From: Cyanobacteria bacterium REEB67
GTDB lineage: Bacteria > Cyanobacteriota > Vampirovibrionia > Obscuribacterales > Obscuribacteraceae
Direction of reading: 5' to 3'
Assembly (NCBI GenBank): GCA_018971775.1
Contig: JAGXAB010000061.1
Coordinates: 1 to 39,813, forward strand
DNA length: 39,813 nucleotides
Positions 16,145-24,264 of this stretch are shown one piece after another. The notes beneath the pieces were generated by a model. The model was given only the letters and a program-made list of their open reading frames with translations. It was not told where the DNA came from and searched no databases. Position 1 is the first letter of the stretch. Each line of letters opens with the position of its first letter. Both the position numbers and the translations under genes were made by a program.

Positions 16145-17044
16145 CTACGTTCCGACAGGCTCCAGGCTTTTGACCCGATAGACTACGTCTGGGGTCGGAC
16201 TGCTCTGAGCGTATGTTTCGATGAAAAAATCGAGCGTGGTGTAGAGGAAGCCGGTCGGTGAATCGACGCAACCGCCGCTCAAAATATTGTGGCGATTGCC
16301 TTCTGCCTTTTCTAAAAGACCGCTCAAACGCAGACCGGGACTCGTCCAGAGAGCGATGTCGCCGTCTTCGATCAGACATTGGCTGAAAGCATTTGCCGAT
16401 TCTTTCGGTCGTAATTTGTCGGTGCGGAAGATGCGGGTGAAACGTCTATCCTCTCCCAGAATGTATTTCAGCTCGGCATAATCGGGGATGGAGTCAAAGT
16501 CCCAGGGCAGTTCCATGCCGGCGGAATAGAGCACCGCTTCGATGAACAGATTAGAAATTTTGTCGGCCGGCAGCCACTGTCTGGGATCTTTGCCAAAGGC
16601 CCGGCCGATTAAAACGAGTGTGGCGCCGATCGGATATTCATTTTGCAGGATTTCGGCTATTTCCGCTTCGATTTCACGGCGGATGCGTTTGACTATTTCT
16701 TCCTGCAGGGGAGGGCCTTTGCCTTTGCGAGCCGCTTTTTGTCCGCTCCAGTGAGAGAGTAGCTGGTCGGTGCTGAGAGCGTTTTGGCGAGCATGCGCTT
16801 CGCTCATTGCTGTCGCTTTGGAGGCGATTACGCTTTCGCCTTCGGTCAGGCAAAAAGGCAGGGCTTGTGTTTCGTCTCCGGTGTGCGCGACATCGGACAT
16901 GGAATGAATCGTCTCGGGATCGTTCATCCAGCGGCGACGTTCGGCGGCGGCCTGCTCAAGCACGCTGGTATCGAGGGCTTCGACAGCTGATTCCGCAGGC
17001 GTCCCTTTCTTTTCCTTTTCGTGATCTGGGCTGGTGGCAGTCAT
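16145..17044 (-). CDS. Protein of unknown function (cytoplasmic)
   Basis: A 299-residue protein with no signal peptide or membrane segment. The first 110 residues are charged and low in predicted structure, including KARKGKGPP near 107-115. The rest looks globular, with EEIVKRIRREIEAEIAEIL as a long helix followed by RAFGKDPRQWLPADKISNLFIEAVL. I do not recognise the family. It is the only leftward gene among the secreted cluster, and is divergent from the gene at 17220 with a gap of about 175 bp. Confidence 0.7.
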   Translation of the reverse strand: MTATSPDHEKEKKGTPAESAVEALDTSVLEQAAAERRRWMNDPETIHSMSDVAHTGDETQALPFCLTEGESVIASKATAMSEAHARQNALSTDQLLSHWSGQKAARKGKGPPLQEEIVKRIRREIEAEIAEILQNEYPIGATLVLIGRAFGKDPRQWLPADKISNLFIEAVLYSAGMELPWDFDSIPDYAELKYILGEDRRFTRIFRTDKLRPKESANAFSQCLIEDGDIALWTSPGLRLSGLLEKAEGNRHNILSGGCVDSPTGFLYTTLDFFIETYAQSSPTPDVVYRVKSLEPVGT

Positions 17045-17219
17045 CTTATCTTTTGTGTAAGTCTCGGTAAGTCGGCGACTGTGTTAAACCGGGATGCCAC
17101 TGCAAAGGACCTTGTGTGAAATTTATACCCATTGCCGTGGCCAGACTTGCATATCCACTATAATTACGCTCGCCTTTGCTGCTTCGCCGGGAAGCTGGCG
17201 TAGCTTCTTGGAGTCGTGC

Positions 17220-18377
17220 ATGTCGTCAGTCAGAAAAGATTTTCCCTATTACAGCTTCTCTGACCGGTCGCAGCTGATTATCGCCCTGATATCGCTGATT
17301 TTTAGTCACTGTCTTTGCCCGGATTTGTTCGCTTCGGCAGCGCTTGCCGCTCAGGCAGAGAAATACGCGGAGGCCGTCGATCAAAATCTGTTGGTTATGC
17401 CCGCTTCCGGCCGGAGGCTGACCGATCGTCGGCAGGTGGCTAATGCGACAGGTTTTGATGATCGGGATGAGGGGCGCGCGGCGCTCGAAAAGGGCGAGAT
17501 GAGTGCGCGTGTCAAACAAATAGCCGATATTACCGAAACGACGACCATAGTAGCCGAGCTGCGCAAGCTGCAAAATCAATTGCGGGGGGTGCCGACGGGT
17601 CAGTTAACCGGCGCCGATCGCTCCGCTTCCATTGTCAGACTGATTTACTTACGAGGCAAGCTTGTTCAGTATTTGCAGACGGTTTCCTTTGAGGTCAACG
17701 CCGTAAAGGCGGAAGTAGAGCTCGCCATTGCCAAGATAGATGATGCGCGTGCCCAGATAGTCGAGCGGCGGGCCCGCGTTTTGAAGCGCAATTCGATTAT
17801 CAACTTCGTCAGCGGGGGTGTTACTAAAATGGTCGGCTATTCCCTGGCGATCGCCAGCAATGACTTGCCGACCAATCTTCTGGAAATACTGGACGGTGGC
17901 ATCCAGAGTTCGCTTTCAGGCATGGCTGTGAAGGAACAGGAAGAAGAAAAACATTTCGACCAGGCCGTACCGACTTTGTTATCGACGATAATCGACAATA
18001 ACAATGATACGACGCGCAACTATCCTTCCTCGGTCTGGCAATACCTGACCAGTCAATCGTTTAATGGCGAGGAGATCATCAGCGAGTCGACGCAAAATCT
18101 CGGCGGTGATACTACTGGTGGTGAAACACGTCGCGGGAAATTGATTGCCGCCTGGTCGACGAGCGGTATGCTCGGTCGCCACCGTGCGCCCCTGATCAAA
18201 GGTGTGCATCCGCCCATGGCCAGGGTCGGTCAGGGTAAAAGCGTCACTGCACAATTGCTCGAGGACAGGGCGGCCATGCTTTCCGATTTGAAGTCAGTGG
18301 TGGCACAGATGAACAGTAATCTAATGCAGTTGAGTCAGTTAGTGAAAGCTTCCTACTTGCAAGACCCGCCGCTGTGA
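17220..18377 (+). CDS. Secreted helical protein of unknown function
   Basis: The ATG at 17220 is preferred because GGAG lies about seven nt upstream and the protein then begins with a plausible signal (LIIALISLIFSHCLCPDLFASAALAAQA). An upstream in-frame start at 17094 would add 42 residues. The 385-residue protein is mostly helical: coiled-coil-like stretches at about 90-125 and 150-185 (KAEVELAIAKIDDARAQIVERRARVL), and a C-terminal helix with repeated Met/Leu/Gln. No known domain is recognised. It closes the secreted cluster. Confidence 0.75.
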   Translation: MSSVRKDFPYYSFSDRSQLIIALISLIFSHCLCPDLFASAALAAQAEKYAEAVDQNLLVMPASGRRLTDRRQVANATGFDDRDEGRAALEKGEMSARVKQIADITETTTIVAELRKLQNQLRGVPTGQLTGADRSASIVRLIYLRGKLVQYLQTVSFEVNAVKAEVELAIAKIDDARAQIVERRARVLKRNSIINFVSGGVTKMVGYSLAIASNDLPTNLLEILDGGIQSSLSGMAVKEQEEEKHFDQAVPTLLSTIIDNNNDTTRNYPSSVWQYLTSQSFNGEEIISESTQNLGGDTTGGETRRGKLIAAWSTSGMLGRHRAPLIKGVHPPMARVGQGKSVTAQLLEDRAAMLSDLKSVVAQMNSNLMQLSQLVKASYLQDPPL

Positions 18378-18857
18378 TTGTCCACTTGTCGCCACACAGA
18401 TCGTCAATTTTGCATCGGTTGGTCGATCGGACGCCGAGGACATTGAAGCGGCATGATCAGCCGTTATAGGCGGAAATATTATTTTGCGCGCCCGTGCCCA
18501 TTTGACACTTTATCGAGGCGATTCCGGTCCGGCAACTCTATTGCTAAACGCGGTTAAAATGGCCGTATTTGGCCGTTTCTGCCACTTCGTAAAACCTGTA
18601 AACATTCACTACGCTAAGGGGCAGGAATTCGTTCAGTCGTTTAATTAGTAATAAACTTGAGCCTGCCAATATCATCAATATTTTCATCGATGCTTTTGTT
18701 GAGAATGTTGGCTTCTTCTGTGTTTCACGCAGCGCAGCAGATAGATGAACAATATGAATCAAGGCGTCTTAACTAAATGGTTAGTTGTCACTGAGGTTCC
18801 CGTTAAAGTTCCAGGAAGCCCTGTCCACTTTTCAAAATTGATGCTAGTGTAGTTACA

Positions 18858-18887
18858 TGATTACAAATTGCATTTGCGTGATTACAA
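18858..18887 (+). repeat. Direct repeat TGATTACAA, two copies
   Basis: TGATTACAA occurs at 18858-18866 and 18879-18887, exactly 21 bp apart (two helical turns), with a related GTTACA just before the first. They lie about 65-95 bp upstream of the weak promoter candidate for the desaturase. The spacing suits an activator or repressor binding on one DNA face. Confidence 0.45.
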
Positions 18888-18983
18888 GGCGATCGTAAGA
18901 AATCTGAAAAAGCTGAAAACTCTTTATCGGTCGTTTTTAATTATTTTGAGATTGACCATTGAAACCCAGTGACCATAGCTAAA

Positions 18984-18999
18984 GGCGTTTCGAAACGCC
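18984..18999. promoter_or_regulatory. Perfect 16-bp palindrome in the desaturase leader
   Basis: GGCGTTTCGAAACGCC lies 20 bp before the desaturase ATG. It could be a repressor operator near the transcription start or an RNA hairpin close to the ribosome-binding site. Confidence 0.5.
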
Positions 19000-19019
19000 A
19001 CAACCGCGAGAGATAGCCC

Positions 19020-19916
19020 ATGTTCGAATTCGCCGCTTTATTCGTTGCCTTCTACGTTTATCACATGCTCGGCATTACGGTCGGATACCACAGACTGTTA
19101 GCCCATCGCTCTTTTGATTGCCCGAAATGGGTTGAATACTTCTTTGTCATGGGCGGTTATCTGGGTTTCCAGAGCTCGCCTATCTGGTGGGCTACCATCC
19201 ATCGTGGCCACCATCGCTTCGTCGACACCCCACAGGATCCCCATTCGCCCCGTTACGGCATGTGGAATTCCTTCATCGGTTGGGCCTTCAAAGACTCCTA
19301 CACAGAAACCTTAAATCCTGATCGTCAGTCTAAAGATTTGACCCGGGATAAACTCTACATGTTTCTCGAACAGGGTGGCGATTGGCGCCGCATGCACCTG
19401 CTCAACTCCTTCATCGGCTTTTCATCGCGCTTGATTCTGCTCGGCCTCTTCGGTTGGCAGGTTGCCCTGGCCAGTGTGGCAGCCGGCCTTGCCGCTCAGC
19501 AGATGCCATTTTTGCTCAATTTTATCTGCCATCTTCCTTTCCTCGGCTATCGTAACTTCAAAGATGACGATGACAGTGTCAACGTGCCGTGGGTAGCCTT
19601 TTTGACCACGGGCGAAGGTTGGCACAACAACCACCACCACGCTCCCGGCTCGGCCAAGAGCGGCTTGAAATGGTGGGAAATCGATCCGGCCTGGATGACG
19701 ATCAAAACAATGTCCATGTTCGGTCTTGTGAGCAGAATGAATGTGCACAAAGACACCACGGTCTCAGCCAGAGCTAAAAAAGCGGCGGCTGTCACACCCA
19801 GAACCTCACCAGTCCAGATCCAGGTGTCGACAGTAGCTAAGCGGAAGCTCGAAGCCCAGCCGATTGCGGTAGTGGAAGCAGCACTGAACGAAAAACAGCT
19901 TGTTATCGCCAAGTAA
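19020..19916 (+). CDS. Acyl-CoA/acyl-lipid fatty acid desaturase (DesC-like)
   Basis: A 298-residue integral membrane di-iron desaturase that introduces a double bond, most likely delta-9, into saturated acyl chains. All three histidine boxes are present: HRLLAH (24-29), HRGHH (61-65) and HNNHH (202-206). Hydrophobic segments flank the boxes (about 3-20, 38-55, 130-170). The sequence fits the DesC/stearoyl-CoA type. A Lys/Ala-rich tail follows the last box. The leader has several repeats, so expression is probably controlled, for instance by temperature or fatty acid supply. A strong terminator follows. Confidence 0.92.
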   Translation: MFEFAALFVAFYVYHMLGITVGYHRLLAHRSFDCPKWVEYFFVMGGYLGFQSSPIWWATIHRGHHRFVDTPQDPHSPRYGMWNSFIGWAFKDSYTETLNPDRQSKDLTRDKLYMFLEQGGDWRRMHLLNSFIGFSSRLILLGLFGWQVALASVAAGLAAQQMPFLLNFICHLPFLGYRNFKDDDDSVNVPWVAFLTTGEGWHNNHHHAPGSAKSGLKWWEIDPAWMTIKTMSMFGLVSRMNVHKDTTVSARAKKAAAVTPRTSPVQIQVSTVAKRKLEAQPIAVVEAALNEKQLVIAK

Positions 19917-19929
19917 AAGTACAATGAAT

Positions 19930-19967
19930 AAAGACAGGCAGCCTACAAGCTAACCTGTCTTTTTTTT
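19930..19967 (+). terminator. Rho-independent terminator of the desaturase gene
   Basis: AAAGACAGG (19930-19938) pairs with CCTGTCTTT (19954-19962) around a 15-base loop, followed by T residues to 19967. It begins 13 bp after the desaturase stop. The kinase reading frame opens only ten bp beyond it. Confidence 0.88.
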
Positions 19968-19976
19968 CGAGCTGTT

Positions 19977-22097
19977 TTGCAATGTATAGAGGTTAGCGGT
20001 CCGGAGGCAGATAGTCTGGACACGGGCAATGTCATCAGGGGTGAAGATTCGGGGTCGACTGACTTTGCAGCCGGCACGCTCGTGGGCGGTCATTACAAGA
20101 TCAAAGCGGTGCTTGGCCGCGGCGGTATGGGTGTTGTTTACCGGGTAGAACACACTCAATTTGGTCGTGATTTCGCCCTGAAGATGCTTGCTGTCGAGCA
20201 GACTAGCGAGGATACCTGGCGTCGCTTTCAGTTGGAAGGCAAAGCTCTGGCAAAGCTGGACCACCGCAATATCGTCAAGATTTACGATATGGGCGTTCAC
20301 GCCGGTTACTATCCTTACTACGTCATGGATTTGCTCGAGGGACCATCGCTCGCTGATTATCTGGCTAAAAACGGTCCGCTCGATTTAACCCAGGCTGCAG
20401 CAATTTTCGGCCAGATCGGCAACGGGCTGTCGTTTGCTCACCGGGCCGGATTGATTCATCGAGACATCAAACCGTCCAATATTGTGCTGATCGGTCTGCC
20501 GGGTCGTTTGCTGATTAAAATCGTCGATTTTGGCTTGGTCAAATTAGTCGGAGCGGCAGGCGGGGCTGTTCAATCGCAAACGGCTACCGGGGAGGTTTTC
20601 GGCAGTCCACTTTACATGAGTCCGGAGCAGTGTATGGGTGAAAAAGTGGACGCACGCTCGGATATTTATTCGCTTGGTTGCACCCTGTTTGAGGCCCTTA
20701 CAGGCAGGCCGCCTTTCCGTGGCGAGAATGCCATGGCGACTGTCATGATGCATCAGAGTAAAGCTCCGCCAAAACTTGCCGAGGCGGCTCACGAACGCCG
20801 GTCGCCTGATCTATATGGGCGTAAGTCTCCCTCGCCCGCTCTTTTTAGTCCCGAGCTCGAACTGCTCGTCGCCACCATGTTGAGCAAGAAGCCGGCCGAT
20901 CGCCAGCAGACAGTAGATGTTTTTCTACATGGTCTGGCTCGTCTGACGGCCGGTAAGAAACTGCGGCCGGAGGCTGTTTTTAATGACACAGCCCTCTTTC
21001 AAGTCGATGCAAAAAGCGTAGATAAAAAGGCCGAAGTCCTGCCTTTTATTTTGCTCGGTACTGTTGTCTTTTTACTTTCCGGGGTGGCCTGTCTCGCTTA
21101 TCTGTATTTTGCTCACAGTAATACGCCGGTGGCAAAAAGACAGGAGAGTGCGGTTCATGGGATGCGCGATGACGATCCGCAGCTGGCTGAAGCGAAACTG
21201 GCTTTCAATCATTCCGCTGAGATTAGCAATGGCGTGCATACGGTCAATGGCATCGCCCTGCGAGAGTTTAATTTTCCGAATCTACCGCTTGGGACAATTG
21301 ATTGGACAGGTCACAATACCGCCGCGCCGGAAGCAAAAAACCACATTTCTATACCGGCTCAGTGTAAGGTCAAATTGACTATTAAACCGCCCCTTGGTCG
21401 GCTGACTCTGCACTATCCGAAAATCCTCGCCTCAATAGGCGCCGAGGACATCAACGAGCTCTTTCTAGACGCACCGGACGCCACCGAAGAAATCCAGGGT
21501 ACTGGCAGAAACGTCAGCATCAGTGAAGTGCAACCGGAATTTTTTCAGTACATCGAGAGCTGGCGAGCACTTCATACATTGAGTATTCACAATTTTAAAA
21601 TCAGCGACGCTACCATCGCTGCCATGGACAATCTCCACCCGATTAATAGAGTATTTTTCCTATCTACGTTTTGCAGTGGTGAGGCTTTCAGTCATTTGAA
21701 ATGGCTTGATCAAATTCAAACTCTCAATCTGAAAGCGATGGGAGATGTAAATCCAGTCCTTGCTAAATTATCCGGATCGAGATCGCTCATTCAGCTCTAC
21801 ATTGACAAGACAGACCCATCGCCAGCGGCTTTAGCTGCACTGGCAAATTGCCAAAAATTGTTCGCCATCGAAGCCAATGACTGCAACATCGATGATCAAA
21901 AATTGCGGGCCATCTGTCGGATAAAGTCATTGACCAGTCTCAATGTCAGCAAAGGCGTGTTTAGTGATGCAGCATTGCACGACATCGCTAATCTCAAGGC
22001 TCTTCGCAAACTGGCGATTAAATCGTGCCCGGTAGACGCAGCTGCCGTAGCCGCATTGCAAAAACAATTGCCGGACCTGCAAATTTTTGAAAAATGA
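19977..22097 (+). CDS. Membrane Ser/Thr protein kinase with leucine-rich repeat extracytoplasmic domain
   Basis: A 706-residue Hanks-type kinase. The glycine loop GRGGMG is at 47-52, the ATP lysine in FALKML at 69, the catalytic loop HRDIKPSN at 161-168, DFG at 184-186 and SPE at 215-217, so it should be active. A transmembrane helix is at about 354-378. Outside is a module with ISNGV, FNFP and LG-x-IDW (about 416-443), then LRR-like repeats (about 530-706). The start is TTG 19977, only ten bp after a terminator, so the true start may be a later non-ATG codon before the kinase domain at about 38. A full-length paralogue lies at 36715. It is convergent with the receiver protein gene. Confidence 0.92.
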   Translation: MQCIEVSGPEADSLDTGNVIRGEDSGSTDFAAGTLVGGHYKIKAVLGRGGMGVVYRVEHTQFGRDFALKMLAVEQTSEDTWRRFQLEGKALAKLDHRNIVKIYDMGVHAGYYPYYVMDLLEGPSLADYLAKNGPLDLTQAAAIFGQIGNGLSFAHRAGLIHRDIKPSNIVLIGLPGRLLIKIVDFGLVKLVGAAGGAVQSQTATGEVFGSPLYMSPEQCMGEKVDARSDIYSLGCTLFEALTGRPPFRGENAMATVMMHQSKAPPKLAEAAHERRSPDLYGRKSPSPALFSPELELLVATMLSKKPADRQQTVDVFLHGLARLTAGKKLRPEAVFNDTALFQVDAKSVDKKAEVLPFILLGTVVFLLSGVACLAYLYFAHSNTPVAKRQESAVHGMRDDDPQLAEAKLAFNHSAEISNGVHTVNGIALREFNFPNLPLGTIDWTGHNTAAPEAKNHISIPAQCKVKLTIKPPLGRLTLHYPKILASIGAEDINELFLDAPDATEEIQGTGRNVSISEVQPEFFQYIESWRALHTLSIHNFKISDATIAAMDNLHPINRVFFLSTFCSGEAFSHLKWLDQIQTLNLKAMGDVNPVLAKLSGSRSLIQLYIDKTDPSPAALAALANCQKLFAIEANDCNIDDQKLRAICRIKSLTSLNVSKGVFSDAALHDIANLKALRKLAIKSCPVDAAAVAALQKQLPDLQIFEK

Positions 22098-22115
22098 CAA
22101 TTCTCGTTCCGGCTT

Positions 22116-22850
22116 TTAGAGTGTCGGATCCTCGCTGATAAATTTCATCAGTAGAGCGTCACCTCTGGCACGCAAAGGCTTGCCCGGTACGCCTTGCATC
22201 GCCTCGGTCAGGCCATTTAAGCTGCTCTGAGCTCGAGAGGGATTGGCTAAGACTTGCCTGAAGTCGATGCGATTCTCGATCAGTGCGTTAAGCACTGTCG
22301 CTTTTGGCGCAGCGATGGTGGCCCCGTTATCCAGCATCAATTTATTCAGACTTGGTTCGGAGCTGGTAGCGATGCTGTGCAGACCACTTTGCTTCAAAGC
22401 GTTTACTACATGCTGGCCCTGGAGATAGCTGCCCTTCAAATCACCGTCTACGAAAGCTACCTTATATTTGCGTGGATCGAATATCATCTCCTTGCCCTCG
22501 GCTGTTATGCCGGTAAGGGGCGAAGCGCGGTTAACGCCAGTCAGCCAGGTTACCTTTTCGCCGTTGGCTTCCAGTGTGCTTTTGAACGCTTTGCCCATGT
22601 AGGCTGTGTCTTCGACCAGTAGCACTTCTTTGCCGGCGGCTCTGAAGACTTGACTGCGCGCAGCGTACAGAGCAGCCGCACCCAGCGCGACGCCGCCGGC
22701 TACCTCTGCGGCTTTGACGGGGTGTTCATAGGCTTCTTCGAAGAGATGCTGAGCTGTGTCTTTGACCGCAGTAACAGTGTCGGTTACAACGCCGGATATC
22801 TTATCGGAGAAGCTGGGATGTGCATTTGCGTGATCGGCGTTTTGGCTCAA
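22116..22850 (-). CDS. Receiver-domain-like protein with N-terminal hydrophobic helix
   Basis: In this 244-residue protein, residues 1-73 carry an amphipathic start and a hydrophobic Ala-rich helix (AAEVAGGVALGAAALYAA, about 47-64). Residues 75-190 look like a two-component receiver: EVLLVEDTAYMGKAF with the acid pair E80/D81, VAFVDGD with the candidate phosphoacceptor D135, ATSSE (161-165) at the Thr/Ser position, and APK with K183. The key positions are conserved although overall similarity is low. No output domain follows. It may be a membrane-associated phosphoryl relay or a sequestering receiver. It is convergent with the kinase gene and 18 bp from its stop. Confidence 0.65.
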   Translation of the reverse strand: MSQNADHANAHPSFSDKISGVVTDTVTAVKDTAQHLFEEAYEHPVKAAEVAGGVALGAAALYAARSQVFRAAGKEVLLVEDTAYMGKAFKSTLEANGEKVTWLTGVNRASPLTGITAEGKEMIFDPRKYKVAFVDGDLKGSYLQGQHVVNALKQSGLHSIATSSEPSLNKLMLDNGATIAAPKATVLNALIENRIDFRQVLANPSRAQSSLNGLTEAMQGVPGKPLRARGDALLMKFISEDPTL

Positions 22851-23055
22851 AGGGCTGTCCTGCAGAAAGGTTCAGAGATTTTCTTAAGATGCCTGACTAT
22901 GTTGTACTGCCGGCGATCATTCTTGTCAGCGGGGTAATTACGCATTAGGTCGATGATTATTGTGATCAATGACGCATTGCCTTGCCGGTCGGCTCCGGCC
23001 TTGTTAAACTTGCTGCGATTGCGGCAAAGGGTCGCTTTTTAGCGAGGGCAAGAGT

Positions 23056-23721
23056 TTGTATCAACTTCATCGTGGTTTGCACCAGTTCAAAACCGAGATA
23101 CATGCCCTGAACGAGGAATTTTTTGAAAAGTTGGCCCAGGGGCAAGCTCCTGACGCTGTTTTCATTACATGTTCCGATTCGCGCATTGTGCCCAATCTAC
23201 TTACTCAAACCGATCCCGGTCAGCTCTTTATCGTGCGCAACGCCGGCAATATCGTGCCCGCTCACAGTGACAATACAAGCGGTGAGGAAGCAACAATCGA
23301 ATATGCTCTCGAAGGCCTGAAAGTGCAGAATATCATTGTTTGCGGCCACACCAAATGTGGTGCTATGGCCGGTATCCTGAAGCCCGAGAGCCTTGCCGGT
23401 ATGCCGTCGGTCGAGAAGTGGCTGGCTACCGCCAGCAGGACCAAAGAGATTATCGATAAGCATTACAGCGATCTTCCTTTTGAATGTCAACACAGTGTGA
23501 TCGTGCAGGAAAATGTACTGGCGCAATTGGAAAATCTGCGCTCTCTGCCTTGCGTCGCCAGAAAACTGTGGAAGCGAGAGGTCGAGCTGCATGGCTGGGT
23601 TTACGACATAGAAAATGGCGAAGTCTTTGTCTATGACCCAATAGATGAAGAGTTTCAACCACTGCGCCACGGACGTGACGGTACACTCGAGCTGGCTGAA
23701 GGGCTGGGAATGCCGCGCTAA
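23056..23721 (+). CDS. Beta-class carbonic anhydrase
   Basis: Interconverts carbon dioxide and bicarbonate. The 221-residue protein has the beta-class zinc site: C39 and D41 in CSDSR (39-43), with H98 and C101 in HTKCGAM (98-104). VRNAGNIVP (60-68) and EYALEGLKVQNIIVCG complete the core. There is no signal peptide, so it is cytoplasmic. The start is TTG 23056, preceded by purine-rich GCGAGGGCAAGAG. A 34-bp palindrome follows. No carboxysome or transporter genes lie nearby, so a general bicarbonate-supply role is likely. Confidence 0.94.
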   Translation: MYQLHRGLHQFKTEIHALNEEFFEKLAQGQAPDAVFITCSDSRIVPNLLTQTDPGQLFIVRNAGNIVPAHSDNTSGEEATIEYALEGLKVQNIIVCGHTKCGAMAGILKPESLAGMPSVEKWLATASRTKEIIDKHYSDLPFECQHSVIVQENVLAQLENLRSLPCVARKLWKREVELHGWVYDIENGEVFVYDPIDEEFQPLRHGRDGTLELAEGLGMPR

Positions 23722-23747
23722 GCGAATTTTGCCGCCACTACTGGTTG

Positions 23748-23781
23748 AACGGGCGCCTGTTTTCGAAAACAGGCGCCCGTT
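23748..23781. terminator. 34-bp perfect palindrome, bidirectional terminator
   Basis: AACGGGCGCCTGTTTTC (23748-23764) is the exact reverse complement of 23765-23781. It folds into a GC-rich stem of about 15 bp with an AT-rich tip. It sits between convergent genes (carbonic anhydrase and the GlsB-like gene), the usual place for a shared terminator. There is no T-run after either arm, so it may act by pausing or as an mRNA 3' end. Confidence 0.7.
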
Positions 23782-23825
23782 AGTCAAATCCGCCCGAGAG
23801 CATTTAGAGCTGCTTCAGGTGGCTC

Positions 23826-24086
23826 TTAAGCGCGGTGAAATCTATGCGAAAAGAAGGACAGCAGGAAGACGAGTAGTGCCGAGCCGAGGATAGCGGGCAA
23901 GAGCGAAACTCCAGCCAGACTCGGACCGATCGAACCCATCATGTTACCGCCGATCCAGGCACCGATTATGCCGACAATAGCCGACGTCAGAAAGCCTCCA
24001 GGGATCGAACCAGGAACCATTCTCTCGGCGATATAAGCACAAGCGGCTGCGACGAAGAGAAAGAGAATGAAGCTGAGAATAGCCAT
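23826..24086 (-). CDS. GlsB/YeaQ/YmgE family stress-response membrane protein
   Basis: An 86-residue, very hydrophobic protein with three predicted helices (about 3-20, 30-48 and 60-80). AERMVPGSIPGGFLTSAIVGIIGAWIGG is the signature of the transglycosylase-associated (GlsB/YeaQ/YmgE) family. The family is linked to stress responses, but its mechanism is unclear. A perfect GGAGG lies just upstream of the ATG. It is divergent from the GH30 gene. Confidence 0.9.
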   Translation of the reverse strand: MAILSFILFLFVAAACAYIAERMVPGSIPGGFLTSAIVGIIGAWIGGNMMGSIGPSLAGVSLLPAILGSALLVFLLSFFSHRFHRA

Positions 24087-24192
24087 GAGGACCTCCGGAT
24101 TGGACTGAGTTGGTTATATTCAACCTGGCCACTGAAAAATGACTTGTTCGGTTTTTTGGGGTGGCGGCGTTGAATAAGGGATACGACGGGGC

Positions 24193-24223
24193 CTGACACT
24201 TTTAGTTTCCATTAACTTATAAT
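24193..24223 (+). promoter_or_regulatory. Promoter candidate for the GH30 gene
   Basis: A perfect TATAAT at 24218-24223 is preceded by CTGACA (24193-24198) with a long 19-bp spacer. The predicted transcription start is near 24230, downstream of the possible TTG start at 24223, which supports ATG 24265 as the real start. Confidence 0.5.
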
Positions 24224-24264
24224 TGTTGCTTGCTATCTCCATCTACAGAGGTTTTAAGAAGGCC

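Larger units (their letters stand above)
18378..19019. other. 642-bp non-coding region upstream of the desaturase
   Basis: I see no supportable gene here. The AT-rich second half probably regulates the desaturase. It has direct repeats (18858-18887), a palindrome (18984-18999) and a weak promoter candidate, TTGACC (18952-18957) with 16 bp to CATAGC (18974-18979). A tandem TGGCCGT pair lies near 18560-18575. Confidence 0.5.

Noticed and set aside
18544..18762. 72-codon leftward ORF in the desaturase upstream gap
   Set aside because: TTG start, no ribosome-binding site, low-complexity AT-rich composition and no recognisable domain.
20921..20929. TTTTCTACA inside the first kinase gene
   Set aside because: An isolated copy in coding sequence; used only as a measure of background for the origin sites.
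24223..24264. Upstream TTG start for the GH30 gene
   Set aside because: It coincides with the last base of a TATAAT promoter element and would place 14 residues before a normal Tat signal.
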